From Arthrobacter sp. DWC3 (GTDB lineage Bacteria > Actinomycetota > Actinomycetes > Actinomycetales > Micrococcaceae), in assembly GCF_002929375.1 (NCBI RefSeq), contig NZ_PJIP01000017.1, forward strand, positions 1 through 47,817: a stretch of 47,817 nucleotides of DNA, read 5' to 3'. A model generated the notes under the pieces. It made no database searches. It was not told the DNA's origin and saw nothing but the letters and a program-made list of their open reading frames with translations. Shown here one piece after another: positions 25,540 to 33,360 of this stretch. Positions within the stretch are counted from its first letter, which is position 1, and each line of letters starts with the position of its first letter. Made by a program: the position numbers and the translations under genes.

Positions 25540-27339
25540 GTGGCCGACGCAGCGCCCGGGACCGTGGCGGACTTCGTGGTCCGCCGCCTCGCCGCCTGGC
25601 GGGTGGGCAGGATCTTCGGCTACAGCGGTGACGGGATCAACCCCCTGCTCGGCGCGCTGCGCCGGGCAGGGGCGCCTACGTTCGTCCAGGCACGCCACGA
25701 GGAGGCGGCCGCCTTCATGGCCGTGGCCCACGCGAAGTACACCGGCGGCATCGGCGTGGTGACGGCCACACAGGGCCCCGGCGCGGTGCACCTGCTCAAC
25801 GGGCTGTACGACGCGCGGATGGACAGCGTGCCGGTCGTGGCGCTCGTCGGGCAGCAGAACCAGACCGTGCTCGGTTCCGCCTACCAGCAGGAGATCGACC
25901 TCCTCAACCTGTTCAAGGACGTCGCATCCGGCTTCCGGCAGCAGGTCTCGAGTCCCGAGCAGCTGCCCATGATCCTCGACCGCGCCTTCAAGACGGCGCT
26001 CGCCACCAGGTCACCCGCCGTCGTGATCCTGCCGCACGACGTCCAGCAGGCGCCCGCACCCGAGGTGCCGCACGAGCACGGCGTGGTGCCGTCGTCGCCG
26101 GTGTGGTCCATGGGGTGCGTAGCCCCGCGCGAGACGGACCTGCACGACGCCGCCGCCCTCCTCGACGCGGGCCGGAAGGTCGCGCTGCTCGTGGGGCAGG
26201 GCGCGGCGCACGCCCAGCAGGAGGTCGTGGCCATCGCCGACCGGCTGGGCGCGGGGATCACCACGAGCCTGCTCGGCAAGCCGTTCGTCGACGAGTCCCT
26301 CCCCCACGCCACGGGCACCATGGGCCATCTCGGCACGACCGCGAGCGCGTACCTGATGGACCACTGCGACACGTTGCTCATCGTCGGCTCCAACGACCCC
26401 TGGACCGAGTACTACCCCGCCCCCGGCCAGGCCCGCGCCGTCCAGATCGACATCGACCCGAAGGCCATCGGCAACCGCTACCCGGTGGAGGTCGCTGTGA
26501 ACGGTGACGCGGCTGCGACGCTCACCGCGCTGGCGCCCCTCCTGCACGGACAGCAGGACCACTCGTGGCGCGCGGAGATCGAGGAGCAGGTGCGCCAGTG
26601 GCACCGGGTAGCGGCCGAACGCGCCATGACGCCCGCCGTGCCCGTGAACCCGGAGCGCGTGGTACACGAGCTCAGCGCCGTGCTCCCGGACGACGCCCAG
26701 GTGGCGGTCGACGTCGGCAGCTGCGTCTACTGGTACGCACGCCAGCTCCGACTGCCACGCGGTGTCCCCGCCCACCTCTCCAGCACGCTCGGCTGCATGG
26801 GCGCCGGGGTGCCCTACGGGATCGCCGCGAAGCTGGCGCACCCGGACCGCCCGGTCGTCGTGCTCGCCGGTGATGGCGCGATGCAGATGGCCGGCCTCGC
26901 CGAACTCGTCACGGTTTCCGGGCTCTGGCGTGGCTGGGCCGATCCCCGCTTCGTCGTGTGCGTCCTCTCGAACGGCGACCTCGCCGAGGTGACGTGGGAG
27001 CAGCGCGAGATGGAGGGGGAACCGCGGTTCGAGGCCAGCCAGGCGCTGCCCGCCGTGGACGTCGCGGCGCACGCCAGGCTCCTCGGCCTCGACGGCATCA
27101 GGGTGGAGGACCCGGAGGATCTCGCCGACGCCTGGCGGCGGGCCTTCGCCGCCGACCGCCCCTTCGTCCTCGACGTCGTGACCGACCCCGGCGTGCCCCT
27201 GCTGCCGCCGTTCCCGGCGGGCGCCGCGAAGCTCGAATCCCTGCGGGGCGCCATCGGGCAGGAACCGGCGGGCAGCGCCGCCGGACTCCTGCAGCGCTAC
27301 GCGGAGATCGAGGAGGGAACGGGCTCGAGGTCGTCCTGA
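25540..27339 (+). CDS. Thiamine-diphosphate enzyme, pyruvate-oxidase-like
   Basis: 599 residues in the three-domain layout of the POX/acetolactate synthase superfamily. Catalytic glutamate E54 in ARHEEAAAF, middle domain with VALLVGQGA and GSNDPWTEYYP, and the ThDP/Mg2+ motif starting AGDGAMQM at about 444, with the second ligand in LSNGDLAEVTWEQRE. The SNGDLAEVTWEQR block is typical of the stress-linked thiamine pyrophosphate-requiring group related to B. subtilis YdaP. The likely reaction is decarboxylation or oxidation of pyruvate or another 2-oxoacid; cofactor FAD is not certain. GTG start, 3 bases after the baeRF stop, same operon. Confidence 0.88.
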   Translation: MADAAPGTVADFVVRRLAAWRVGRIFGYSGDGINPLLGALRRAGAPTFVQARHEEAAAFMAVAHAKYTGGIGVVTATQGPGAVHLLNGLYDARMDSVPVVALVGQQNQTVLGSAYQQEIDLLNLFKDVASGFRQQVSSPEQLPMILDRAFKTALATRSPAVVILPHDVQQAPAPEVPHEHGVVPSSPVWSMGCVAPRETDLHDAAALLDAGRKVALLVGQGAAHAQQEVVAIADRLGAGITTSLLGKPFVDESLPHATGTMGHLGTTASAYLMDHCDTLLIVGSNDPWTEYYPAPGQARAVQIDIDPKAIGNRYPVEVAVNGDAAATLTALAPLLHGQQDHSWRAEIEEQVRQWHRVAAERAMTPAVPVNPERVVHELSAVLPDDAQVAVDVGSCVYWYARQLRLPRGVPAHLSSTLGCMGAGVPYGIAAKLAHPDRPVVVLAGDGAMQMAGLAELVTVSGLWRGWADPRFVVCVLSNGDLAEVTWEQREMEGEPRFEASQALPAVDVAAHARLLGLDGIRVEDPEDLADAWRRAFAADRPFVLDVVTDPGVPLLPPFPAGAAKLESLRGAIGQEPAGSAAGLLQRYAEIEEGTGSRSS

Positions 27340-27367
27340 CCGGCGGGACCCGCGGCCGGCGGCAGAG

Positions 27368-27640
27368 CTAGCGGCGGCGCCTCTGCGCGGCCTGCCGCCC
27401 GAGTTCCGCCACGGCGGCCGCGGCGACGACGAGCGAGAGGGCGACGACGGCCAGCATCACGTACAGGAGCACGAGGGTGGTCATGGGCGACGACGCGGTG
27501 TGGAGGATCCGCAGGCCGCCGAACAGCCCCACGGCCCAGAAGGCTCCGACGCCGAGGAGCGCGTAGGCCGCACGACGGTGCCCGCGGTCGAAGCCCATGC
27601 TCCGGGCGCACTGCACCAGGAGGCCCTGCCATTGGTTCAT
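27368..27640 (-). CDS. Small two-TM membrane protein
   Basis: 90 residues with helices at about 23-45 and 52-80, ending in a basic QRRRR tail. The first 20 residues are polar (MNQWQGLLVQCARSMGFDRG). It has no recognised domain. It is convergent with the TPP enzyme gene (28-base gap). No TAAG-type element lies upstream. Confidence 0.62.
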   Translation of the reverse strand: MNQWQGLLVQCARSMGFDRGHRRAAYALLGVGAFWAVGLFGGLRILHTASSPMTTLVLLYVMLAVVALSLVVAAAAVAELGRQAAQRRRR

Positions 27641-27763
27641 AGGTCAACTATTACCGGGGCGCCCCACGGCGCCGCGCGCCGCGGATATCGTGTCCCTCAC
27701 ATTGACAGTGCTCCGGGGCCGTGTAGGGCGGCCCGGCGCACACCGGCGCGCCGCGTGTCGGCC

Positions 27764-28669
27764 TCAGCGGCCCGGTGTCCGTCGCAGCCAGGGCAGTATC
27801 CGCCACCCGCCGGTGACGCCCGTTGCGTCCTGATCGGGCTGGAACACGTTGCCGGGTGCCTCGGGCATCGAGCCGCGCTTCAGGGCCAGCGCCCTGTAGG
27901 CGCCGGCCACCACGGGTTCGTACACCGCGGGCGCAAGGGCCCGCGCGTAGACGAACAGGGACTGGATCCGCCCCACCTGCGTCAGCCGCCGGGGCCTGCG
28001 GGAGACGCGGACGATGGCGCGGGCCACGCGGACCGGGTCCGTGACCGGCGGGAGCGGACGCACGGGCCGGCCCGTGTAATTGGCGGCGTGCTGGTGGATC
28101 GGGGTGTCGATGGTCGCCGGCAGGACGGCGCACACATGGATACCGGGGGCATCCCGCAACTCCATGCGCAGCACCTCGAGGAAGCCGAGGAGCCCGAACT
28201 TGCTCGTCACGTACGGGCTCACGAGGGGTGAGGTGACCCGGGAGTAGATGGACGCCACGGACACCAGCACACCCCGGCCCTGACGCCGGAAGACCCGCAG
28301 TGCAGCGCGGGCCCCGTACACCTGGCCGAGGAGGTTCACGTCGATGAGCCGGTCGAACACCTCCGACGGGGTCTGCTCGAACGTGCCGAAGCTGTAGAGC
28401 GAGGCGTTGCCGACCCACACGTCGATGCCCCCGAAGCGTTCCACGGCCGCCTCGGCGAGCCGGTCGACGTCGGCCTCCGAGGAGACGTCGGTGGGGACGG
28501 CGATGGCCGTGGCTCCCCGGTCCCGGCACTCCGCCGCGACGGCCTCGAGCGTCCCGGCATCCCGTCCGGCCAGGACGAGGCAGGTGCCGTCGCCGGCGAA
28601 GAGCCGCGCCGTCGCCCGTCCGATACCGCTCGATGCCCCGGTGATGACCACGATCGCTGCCCGGCCCAT
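27764..28669 (-). CDS. Short-chain dehydrogenase/reductase
   Basis: 301 residues, classical SDR. Cofactor motif TGASSGIG (10-17), N112 (DVNLLG), active-site S140, Y153 and K157. The stabilising NAG motif reads NAS here. The C-terminal 60 residues after the Rossmann fold (VYARALAPAVYEPVVAGAYR) are hydrophobic and may give membrane association, as in other SDRs with the SLFVYARALAP type tail. ATG 28669 has GGAGG 7 bases upstream; open frame to 28810 is ignored. The substrate is unknown. Confidence 0.9.
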   Translation of the reverse strand: MGRAAIVVITGASSGIGRATARLFAGDGTCLVLAGRDAGTLEAVAAECRDRGATAIAVPTDVSSEADVDRLAEAAVERFGGIDVWVGNASLYSFGTFEQTPSEVFDRLIDVNLLGQVYGARAALRVFRRQGRGVLVSVASIYSRVTSPLVSPYVTSKFGLLGFLEVLRMELRDAPGIHVCAVLPATIDTPIHQHAANYTGRPVRPLPPVTDPVRVARAIVRVSRRPRRLTQVGRIQSLFVYARALAPAVYEPVVAGAYRALALKRGSMPEAPGNVFQPDQDATGVTGGWRILPWLRRTPGR

Positions 28670-28792
28670 GTGCCCGCCTCCAGTCCGGCCCGCGCGGTCC
28701 CGCACGGGCTCACTTCCGAGTCTTCGCGGCCGCCCACGAATTGTCACGTTCTTCCGCGCGCTTCCCGCCTGGTACCGGAGAGTCGGAGGCTG

Positions 28793-28835
28793 ACGCACGG
28801 AAGGGAGCACTCGTCCAGTGCTCCCTTCCGTGCGT
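28793..28835 (-). terminator. Terminator with perfect 19-bp stem
   Basis: Arms 28793-28811 and 28817-28835 pair exactly around a five-base loop. It begins 12 bases beyond the stop of the coiled-coil membrane protein and insulates it from the SDR gene. Confidence 0.85.
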
Positions 28836-28846
28836 GCCCGTGACGG

Positions 28847-29227
28847 TCAGGTGCCTCGGCGCTGGTCCTTGTCCGTGGTGACGTCGGGGTCCACCTCGTC
28901 CGCGGCCTGGACATGGTGGGTCACCTTGTCCCGCAGCCCCTGGGCGTCGTTCTGCCGTTCCCGGGCCTGTTGCCGGAGCCGCTCCGCCTCGACCTCGGCC
29001 CGCTGCGCCTCGGCTTCCGCCATGGAAGCCCTGGCTTCGCGCTCGCGTGCCTCGAGCTCCGTCGCCTTGGCCTGCTCGCGCATCTCCGCCGCGCGGTGCC
29101 TGTCCTTCTCCTGCTGGCGCTGCCGCTGCGCTGCACCGCGCTTGCGGGCCAGGACCGCCAGGACGGCGATGATCGCCAGGAGGACGACGATCCCGATGAC
29201 GATCCACACCACTTGACTTGTATCCAC
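28847..29227 (-). CDS. Membrane-anchored coiled-coil protein
   Basis: 126 residues: one N-terminal membrane helix (about 7-27), then a long charged coiled coil (about 30-105, rich in Glu, Arg, Gln and Ala heptads such as EQAKATELEAREREARASM) and an acidic end. Topology suggests a short outside end and a cytoplasmic coiled coil. GTG start with GGAGT 7 bases upstream. No family is recognised; similar short proteins accompany stress genes in actinobacteria (inference). Confidence 0.72.
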   Translation of the reverse strand: MDTSQVVWIVIGIVVLLAIIAVLAVLARKRGAAQRQRQQEKDRHRAAEMREQAKATELEAREREARASMAEAEAQRAEVEAERLRQQARERQNDAQGLRDKVTHHVQAADEVDPDVTTDKDQRRGT

Positions 29228-29268
29228 TGCTGACTCCTCTCCTCGTCGGCGCCTGCGCGCCGGACCGG

Positions 29269-29460
29269 TTAGCCCCCGAAGCCACCCAGGCCGGGGATCT
29301 TGCCCAGCAGGTCCCTGGGGTTGATGCCGAACTTCGCAAGGAGGTCCGAGTGCTGCTCCGGGTCCACCTGGTCCGGGAGTTCGGACTGCGCCTGATCGGC
29401 GTGGTCGTGCTTGCCCTGGCTCTTCAGCAGGTCGATGATCTGTGACTTGTCAATCTGCAC
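29269..29460 (-). CDS. Small hydrophilic protein (63 aa) ending in GLGGFGG
   Basis: 63 residues: an amphipathic N-terminus (QIDKSQIIDLLKSQGKHDHADQ), a DPEQHSDLLAKFGINP segment and a Gly-rich end (DLLGKIPGLGGFGG). GTG start with a strong GAGGAGG site 6 bases upstream. A TAAG palindrome lies 33 bases upstream. The gene starts 42 bases upstream of the coiled-coil gene stretch on the same strand, so the two may be co-transcribed. Function unknown. Confidence 0.7.
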   Translation of the reverse strand: MQIDKSQIIDLLKSQGKHDHADQAQSELPDQVDPEQHSDLLAKFGINPRDLLGKIPGLGGFGG

Positions 29461-29492
29461 TGATGCCTCCTCGTAGTCCCGAACGCCATTAC

Positions 29493-29504
29493 TAAGCGTG
29501 CTTA
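29493..29504 (-). promoter_or_regulatory. TAAG-N4-CTTA palindrome before the 63-aa gene
   Basis: TAAGCGTGCTTA, perfect in its outer ten bases (TAAGC and GCTTA). It lies 33 bases upstream of the GTG at 29460, in the divergent region toward the phosphoesterase gene. Confidence 0.55.
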
Positions 29505-29601
29505 CGGGATCATGGCACAGGGTCCACCGGTTGTCACGGGTGCCCGCTCCGGCCGGACCTGTCCCGGACCCGCCCCGCACGGACGCCGGAGAATGGGCTC
29601 C

Positions 29602-30105
29602 ATGAACCTCACCCTGACGCTCCTCGCCGACACCCACCTGCCGAGACGCGCGAGGGATCTCCCGGAGGAGGTGTGGGCCGCGGTCGAGTCCTCGGACGTC
29701 GTGGTGCATGCCGGGGACTGGACGGAGACGGCACTGCTGGAGGAACTGGAGGCCCGCTCGCACCGGCTCATCGCCTGCTACGGCAACAACGACGGCGCGG
29801 ATCTCCGGCGCCGCCTCCCCCTCGTCGCAAGGGCGGAACTCGACGGCGTCCGCCTCGCCGTCGTGCACGAGACCGGCCAGAAGCAGGGCCGCGAGGCCCG
29901 CATGGCGGCGCTGTACCCCGACGTCGACGTCCTGGTGTTCGGCCACAGCCACATCCCCTGGGACACACGGGCGGACTCCGGCCTGCGCCTCCTCAACCCC
30001 GGATCCCCCACTGACCGCCGCCGCCAGCCGCACTGCACCTACATGACGGCCTCGATCGGCGAAGGGCGTCTCGACGTCACCATGCACCGGCTACCGCCGC
30101 GGTGA
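29602..30105 (+). CDS. Calcineurin-like metallophosphoesterase, YfcE/MJ0936 type
   Basis: 167 residues, a compact YfcE/MJ0936-type phosphodiesterase. Metal-binding motifs in order: LADTHLP (D and H), HAGDW (GD), GNND, VHE and the final GHSH. The substrate is probably a small phosphodiester, but unknown. ATG 29602 fits the family start MNLTLTLLADTH; another ATG 9 bases earlier is possible. It is divergent from the 63-aa gene. Confidence 0.9.
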   Translation: MNLTLTLLADTHLPRRARDLPEEVWAAVESSDVVVHAGDWTETALLEELEARSHRLIACYGNNDGADLRRRLPLVARAELDGVRLAVVHETGQKQGREARMAALYPDVDVLVFGHSHIPWDTRADSGLRLLNPGSPTDRRRQPHCTYMTASIGEGRLDVTMHRLPPR

Positions 30106-30187
30106 CCCGCCTCCGGCTGCGTGTCCACCCGCTCGTGGAGCGACGACACATTCGAGGCACGTCCGTTCGCCCGGTCAACGATCCGCC

Positions 30188-30193
30188 TAGGGT
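30188..30193 (+). promoter_or_regulatory. -10 element of a probable leaderless promoter
   Basis: TAGGGT ends 6 bases before the GTG at 30200 and no ribosome-binding sequence is present. The same hexamer and spacing occur on the minus strand before 47632. Confidence 0.45.
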
Positions 30194-30199
30194 TTCAGG

Positions 30200-31525
30200 G
30201 TGAGTACAGCCAGAACCGCCACGGCCGCACCCGGCCGCCGCTCCGGCATCAAGTGGATCCTGATGCTGGGCGCCCTCGCGGCACTCCCTGCCATCACCAC
30301 GGACATGTACCTGCCCTCCCTTCCCGCGGTCGCCGACGACCTCGGGGCGTCGCAGGCCGCGGCGCAGTTCACCATGTCCGGCATGCTCATCGGAGCCGGG
30401 GTGGGCCAGCTCGTCATCGGACCGTTCTCGGACCGGTTCGGGCGGCGCCTGCCCCTGCTCATCGGGATCTCGCTCCACGTCGTGACGTCCATCCTGTGCT
30501 CGATGACGCCGGACATCGGATCCCTGATCACCCTGCGTGTCTGCCAGGGCTTCTTCAACGCTGCCGCCTCTGTGGTGGCCATCGCCGTCATCCGCGACCG
30601 CTTCGTCGGGTCCGACGCCGCGCGGCTGCTCTCGCGCCTCATGCTCGTCATCGGGGTGGCGCCGCTCTTCGCACCGACCGTGGGGCAGGCCATCGCGGGT
30701 GCCTGGCAGTGGCGGGCCGTGTTCTACGCCCTCGCGCTCATCGGATTCGTGCTCGTCCTGATCGTGTGGCGCTTCATGCCGGAGTCGTTGCCGCGCGGGA
30801 AGCGGCGCTCGGGCGACCCGCGCCAGGTGGCCGGCGGATACCTCGCACTGCTCCGGGACCGGCACTTCCTGGCCCTCGCGGTGATCCCGGGGCTCGGCCT
30901 GGCCGTGATCATGAGCTACGTGGTGGGCTCCCCCTTCGTCTTCCAGGACGAATACGGCCTCAGCCAGGGGCAGTTCGCCGCCGTGTTCGCGCTCAACGGC
31001 GCGGCGATCGTCGGGTCGGCGCAGCTCAACGCGGCCCTGGTCCGTCGCGCCGCACCCATCCGTGTGCTCCGGGTGGCCGTGGTCGTCCAGCTGGGGTGCG
31101 CCCTGATCCTCCTGGCCCTCGTGCTCACCGGTGTCGGCGGCATCGTCGGGCTCGTCGCAGGCCTGTGGCTCGTCCTCGGGACGCAGGGCCTGATCCCCGC
31201 GAACGCCTCGGTGCTCGCCCTGCACGACTACGGGCACATGGCCGGCACGGCCGCCGCCGTCATCGGCGCCCTGCAGTCCGGGGTAGCGGGCCCCGTCAGT
31301 CCGTTCGTAGGGCTCCTCGGCGGGAACTCGTCGGCGATGGTGTGCGTTATGCTCGCCGTCGCCTTCCTCACCCTCGTGGTGCTGGCGTTCGGCACGCCCG
31401 CCTACAGCAGGGGCGGCTGGCGCGAACGGGACGGCATGGACCCGGGCCCGACGACGTCCGCCGGGGAGACCGAGGAGCGCGAGGCCGAACAGGTCGAGGC
31501 ACAGGGACCCGACCAGCGCAGCTGA
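30200..31525 (+). CDS. MFS multidrug transporter, Bcr/CflA family
   Basis: 441 residues with 12 predicted membrane segments and a polar acidic tail (about 415-441). Family marks: ITTDMYLPSLPAVADDL in the first helix, the FTMSGMLIGAGVGQLVIGPFSDRFGRR motif A region and GVAPLFAPTVGQAI (motif C). These are proton antiporters for bicyclomycin, chloramphenicol and similar drugs; the substrate is not predictable. The gene stands alone, convergent with usp (21-base gap). Confidence 0.93.
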   Translation: MSTARTATAAPGRRSGIKWILMLGALAALPAITTDMYLPSLPAVADDLGASQAAAQFTMSGMLIGAGVGQLVIGPFSDRFGRRLPLLIGISLHVVTSILCSMTPDIGSLITLRVCQGFFNAAASVVAIAVIRDRFVGSDAARLLSRLMLVIGVAPLFAPTVGQAIAGAWQWRAVFYALALIGFVLVLIVWRFMPESLPRGKRRSGDPRQVAGGYLALLRDRHFLALAVIPGLGLAVIMSYVVGSPFVFQDEYGLSQGQFAAVFALNGAAIVGSAQLNAALVRRAAPIRVLRVAVVVQLGCALILLALVLTGVGGIVGLVAGLWLVLGTQGLIPANASVLALHDYGHMAGTAAAVIGALQSGVAGPVSPFVGLLGGNSSAMVCVMLAVAFLTLVVLAFGTPAYSRGGWRERDGMDPGPTTSAGETEEREAEQVEAQGPDQRS

Positions 31526-31546
31526 GGCGGGCGGTGTCGCCGGGCC

Positions 31547-32434
31547 TCAGGGCACGACCCCGACGTTGCCCTTCGCATGGTGGAGGACCGCGTGGACCGT
31601 GGAACCGAGCCTCGTCCCCGTGGAGTGGCTGCCCCTCGCCCCGAGGAAGACGCAGGACGCGTCCGAGGTCCGTTGCACGATGAATCCCGCCGCGGAGTGG
31701 CCTGCCGCGGGAGCCTCCGTGACGGACAGGTCGGTGGCGCCGGCCAGCAGCGTAGCGGCGCGCTCGAGGACTGGATCACGGCCCTCGGGCGGCGCGTCGG
31801 ACTGCCTGCGGCGGCGCTGCACGTGCACATGGAGGAGCTGCAGGCGCTTGTGGAGGGTCCGCGCGACATCCGCGGCCGTCGCCGCCGCCCTGTCACTCGC
31901 GGGCGATCCGTCGAGGGCGACCACGACGGTGTCGTGGGTGGGGCGGGCGTCCCGCACGACCATGACCGGGCACGAGGCGCTCGCGGCGAGATGGAGGCTG
32001 ACCGACCCGATCAGCAGTTCGGCGAACCCGCCGAGCCCCCGGGTCCCCGTCACCAGGAGGGAGGCCTCCGCGGAGAGTCTCACGAGGGCCTCGGACGGGA
32101 ACCCGACGACAAGGCGTGTGCGGACCACGAGGTCCGGCTCCGCCCCCGTGGCGAGGTCCTGCCCCTCGGCCATGAGCCTCTCGGCCTCCCGGCGCAGCCC
32201 GCTGTCCTGCACGCCCGGCACCGGGCCGAGGTCGTGGGTGAAGAACGGCCAGGTCCAGCAGTGCACGACGACGAGGGGCAGCTGCGCTGCGACCGCGTAC
32301 CGGGACGCCCAGAGGACCGCCCGCTTCGCGCCGTCGGACCCGTCGTAGCCGACGAGGACTGGCCGGCGCGCGGCGGTGCCGTCGATAGCACCGGTCGTAT
32401 CGCCGGTCATGTCGCCGGTCTTGTCGCCGGTCAT
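31547..32434 (-). CDS. Tandem universal stress protein
   Basis: 295 residues. Two UspA domains (about 21-160 and 168-295). The first has a full ATP-binding signature G2xG9xGS (GTRGLGGFAELLIGS); the second has GARGSHSTGTRLGST with the same spacing, so both may bind nucleotide. The layout equals mycobacterial Rv2623, a DosR-regulon protein. The N-terminus is a TGD repeat (MTGDKTGDMTGD) encoded by 12-bp DNA repeats. The ATG overlaps the TGA of a 19-codon leader (ATGA), and alternative ATG at 32410 is possible. It is divergent from the DosR-like regulator. Confidence 0.9.
   Translation of the reverse strand: MTGDKTGDMTGDTTGAIDGTAARRPVLVGYDGSDGAKRAVLWASRYAVAAQLPLVVVHCWTWPFFTHDLGPVPGVQDSGLRREAERLMAEGQDLATGAEPDLVVRTRLVVGFPSEALVRLSAEASLLVTGTRGLGGFAELLIGSVSLHLAASASCPVMVVRDARPTHDTVVVALDGSPASDRAAATAADVARTLHKRLQLLHVHVQRRRRQSDAPPEGRDPVLERAATLLAGATDLSVTEAPAAGHSAAGFIVQRTSDASCVFLGARGSHSTGTRLGSTVHAVLHHAKGNVGVVP
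32387..32434 (-). repeat. 12-bp tandem repeat at the usp start
   Basis: Four units read on the minus strand: ATGACCGGCGAC, AAGACCGGCGAC, ATGACCGGCGAT and a diverged ACGACCGGTGCT. Units 1 and 3 each offer an ATG, so copy-number change would shift the start by whole repeats without a frameshift. Confidence 0.75.
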
Positions 32435-32490
32435 GTCGCCGCACCGGCCCCGACGGGCACGGCTTTCCCGGTCGGGCGGACAGGATCCAT
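32431..32490 (-). CDS. Leader ORF coupled to usp (19 aa)
   Basis: Encodes MDPVRPTGKAVPVGAGAAT. A GAGGAG ribosome site stands 8 bases before its ATG, whereas usp itself has no Shine-Dalgarno; the leader stop and usp start share the sequence ATGA. This supports translation of usp by re-initiation. The peptide has no obvious function. Confidence 0.45.
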   Translation of the reverse strand: MDPVRPTGKAVPVGAGAAT

Positions 32491-32565
32491 GACGAGTGCT
32501 CCTCTGTCTCGGGCGGCGCCTCGGACGGCGTCCCTCCCATGGTGACTGCGGCACTCCCCGCCGGG

Positions 32566-32584
32566 TAGGGCCGAACGGCCCGAC
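32566..32584. promoter_or_regulatory. DosR-box-like palindrome in the usp/regulator promoter region
   Basis: TAGGGCCGAACGGCCCGAC contains a perfect inverted repeat GGGCCG-AA-CGGCCC. It shares 15 of 19 bases with the element at 35964. The mycobacterial DosR box has the core GGGAC-N4-GTCCC, with the same arm length and spacing. It lies 76 bases upstream of the leader ORF and 105 bases upstream of the regulator gene. Confidence 0.55.
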
Positions 32585-32617
32585 GGAAGGGCCCTTCGAC
32601 CCTCCCCACCCCGCACC

Positions 32618-32640
32618 GTTGGGGCCATGATGGTCACCAC
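32618..32640. promoter_or_regulatory. Imperfect palindrome upstream of the DosR-like gene
   Basis: Arms GTTGGGGCCAT (32618-32628) and ATGGTCACCAC (32630-32640) match at 8 of 11 positions around a single base. It may be a degenerate third operator or a site for autoregulation, 48 bases before the ATG. Confidence 0.3.
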
Positions 32641-32688
32641 GGAGTCTGCTCGCGCAGGCACAGGGTGTGCTGAGGTGGAGGAGAGGAC

Positions 32689-33360
32689 ATGTCCGGCATC
32701 GAGCGTGACAGGACCCGCCGACAGGTCTCGGTGTTCATCCTCGACGACCACGAGCTGGTGCGCCGCGGGCTGCGCGAACTGCTCGAGGACGAGGGCTTCA
32801 TGATCGTCGGCGAGTCGGGATCGGCGGAGGAGGCCGTCCGACGGATCCCCGCGCTCAGCCCGGACGTCTCCATCCTCGACGCACGGCTGCCGGACGGCGG
32901 AGGCATCGAGGTGTGCCGCGACGTGCGCTCCGTGGATCCGTCGCTCGCGTGCGTGATCCTCACGAGCTACGACGACGACCAGGCGCTCCGCGGTGCGATC
33001 CTCGCTGGGGCGACCGGCTACATCCTGAAGGAGATCCTCGGGTCGGACCTCGTCGAGAAGGTGCGCCTGGCCGCCGAGGGGAGGTCCCTCTTCGAGGCCG
33101 GGGTCCGCGAGCGCATCGTCGCGGGGCTCGCGGACGCGTCCGTGGAGGACCCGCGCCTGGCCGCGCTCACGAGCCAGGAGAAGAAGGTCCTGGACCTGAT
33201 CGGTGCCGGACTGACGAACAGGGAGATCGGCGCCGAGCTGTTCCTCGCCGAGAAGACCGTCAAGAACTACGTGTCGTCGCTGCTGTCGAAGCTGGGGTTC
33301 CAGCGGCGCACGCAGGCGGCAGTCTTCATCTCCAGCCCGGAGCGCTCTCCGTCTGCCTGA
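32689..33360 (+). CDS. DosR/DevR-like NarL-family response regulator
   Basis: 223 residues. Receiver domain (about 13-128) with D19-D20, phosphoacceptor D64 (ILDARLPDG), Thr in ILTSYDDD and Lys in YILKEI. LuxR-type helix-turn-helix (about 155-212) whose recognition helix reads FLAEKTVKNYVSSLLSKLGFQRRTQAAV in near agreement with mycobacterial DosR, the hypoxia and nitric oxide dormancy regulator. GGAGGAGAGG stands before the ATG. It is convergent with the GAF kinase (35-base overlap of coding ends) and divergent from usp. Confidence 0.92.
   Translation: MSGIERDRTRRQVSVFILDDHELVRRGLRELLEDEGFMIVGESGSAEEAVRRIPALSPDVSILDARLPDGGGIEVCRDVRSVDPSLACVILTSYDDDQALRGAILAGATGYILKEILGSDLVEKVRLAAEGRSLFEAGVRERIVAGLADASVEDPRLAALTSQEKKVLDLIGAGLTNREIGAELFLAEKTVKNYVSSLLSKLGFQRRTQAAVFISSPERSPSA

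Noticed and set aside
32387-32434. The 12-bp repeats considered as a CRISPR or plasmid iteron
   Set aside because: Units are contiguous without spacers, in frame, and encode the usp N-terminus.
32586-32597. GAAGGGCCCTTC palindrome between usp and the regulator, compared with TAAGGGTCCTTA at 24314
   Set aside because: Shares AAGGGnCCTT, but the outer bases that define the TAAG group differ; too short to call the same element, and it lies among other palindromes in a GC-rich region.
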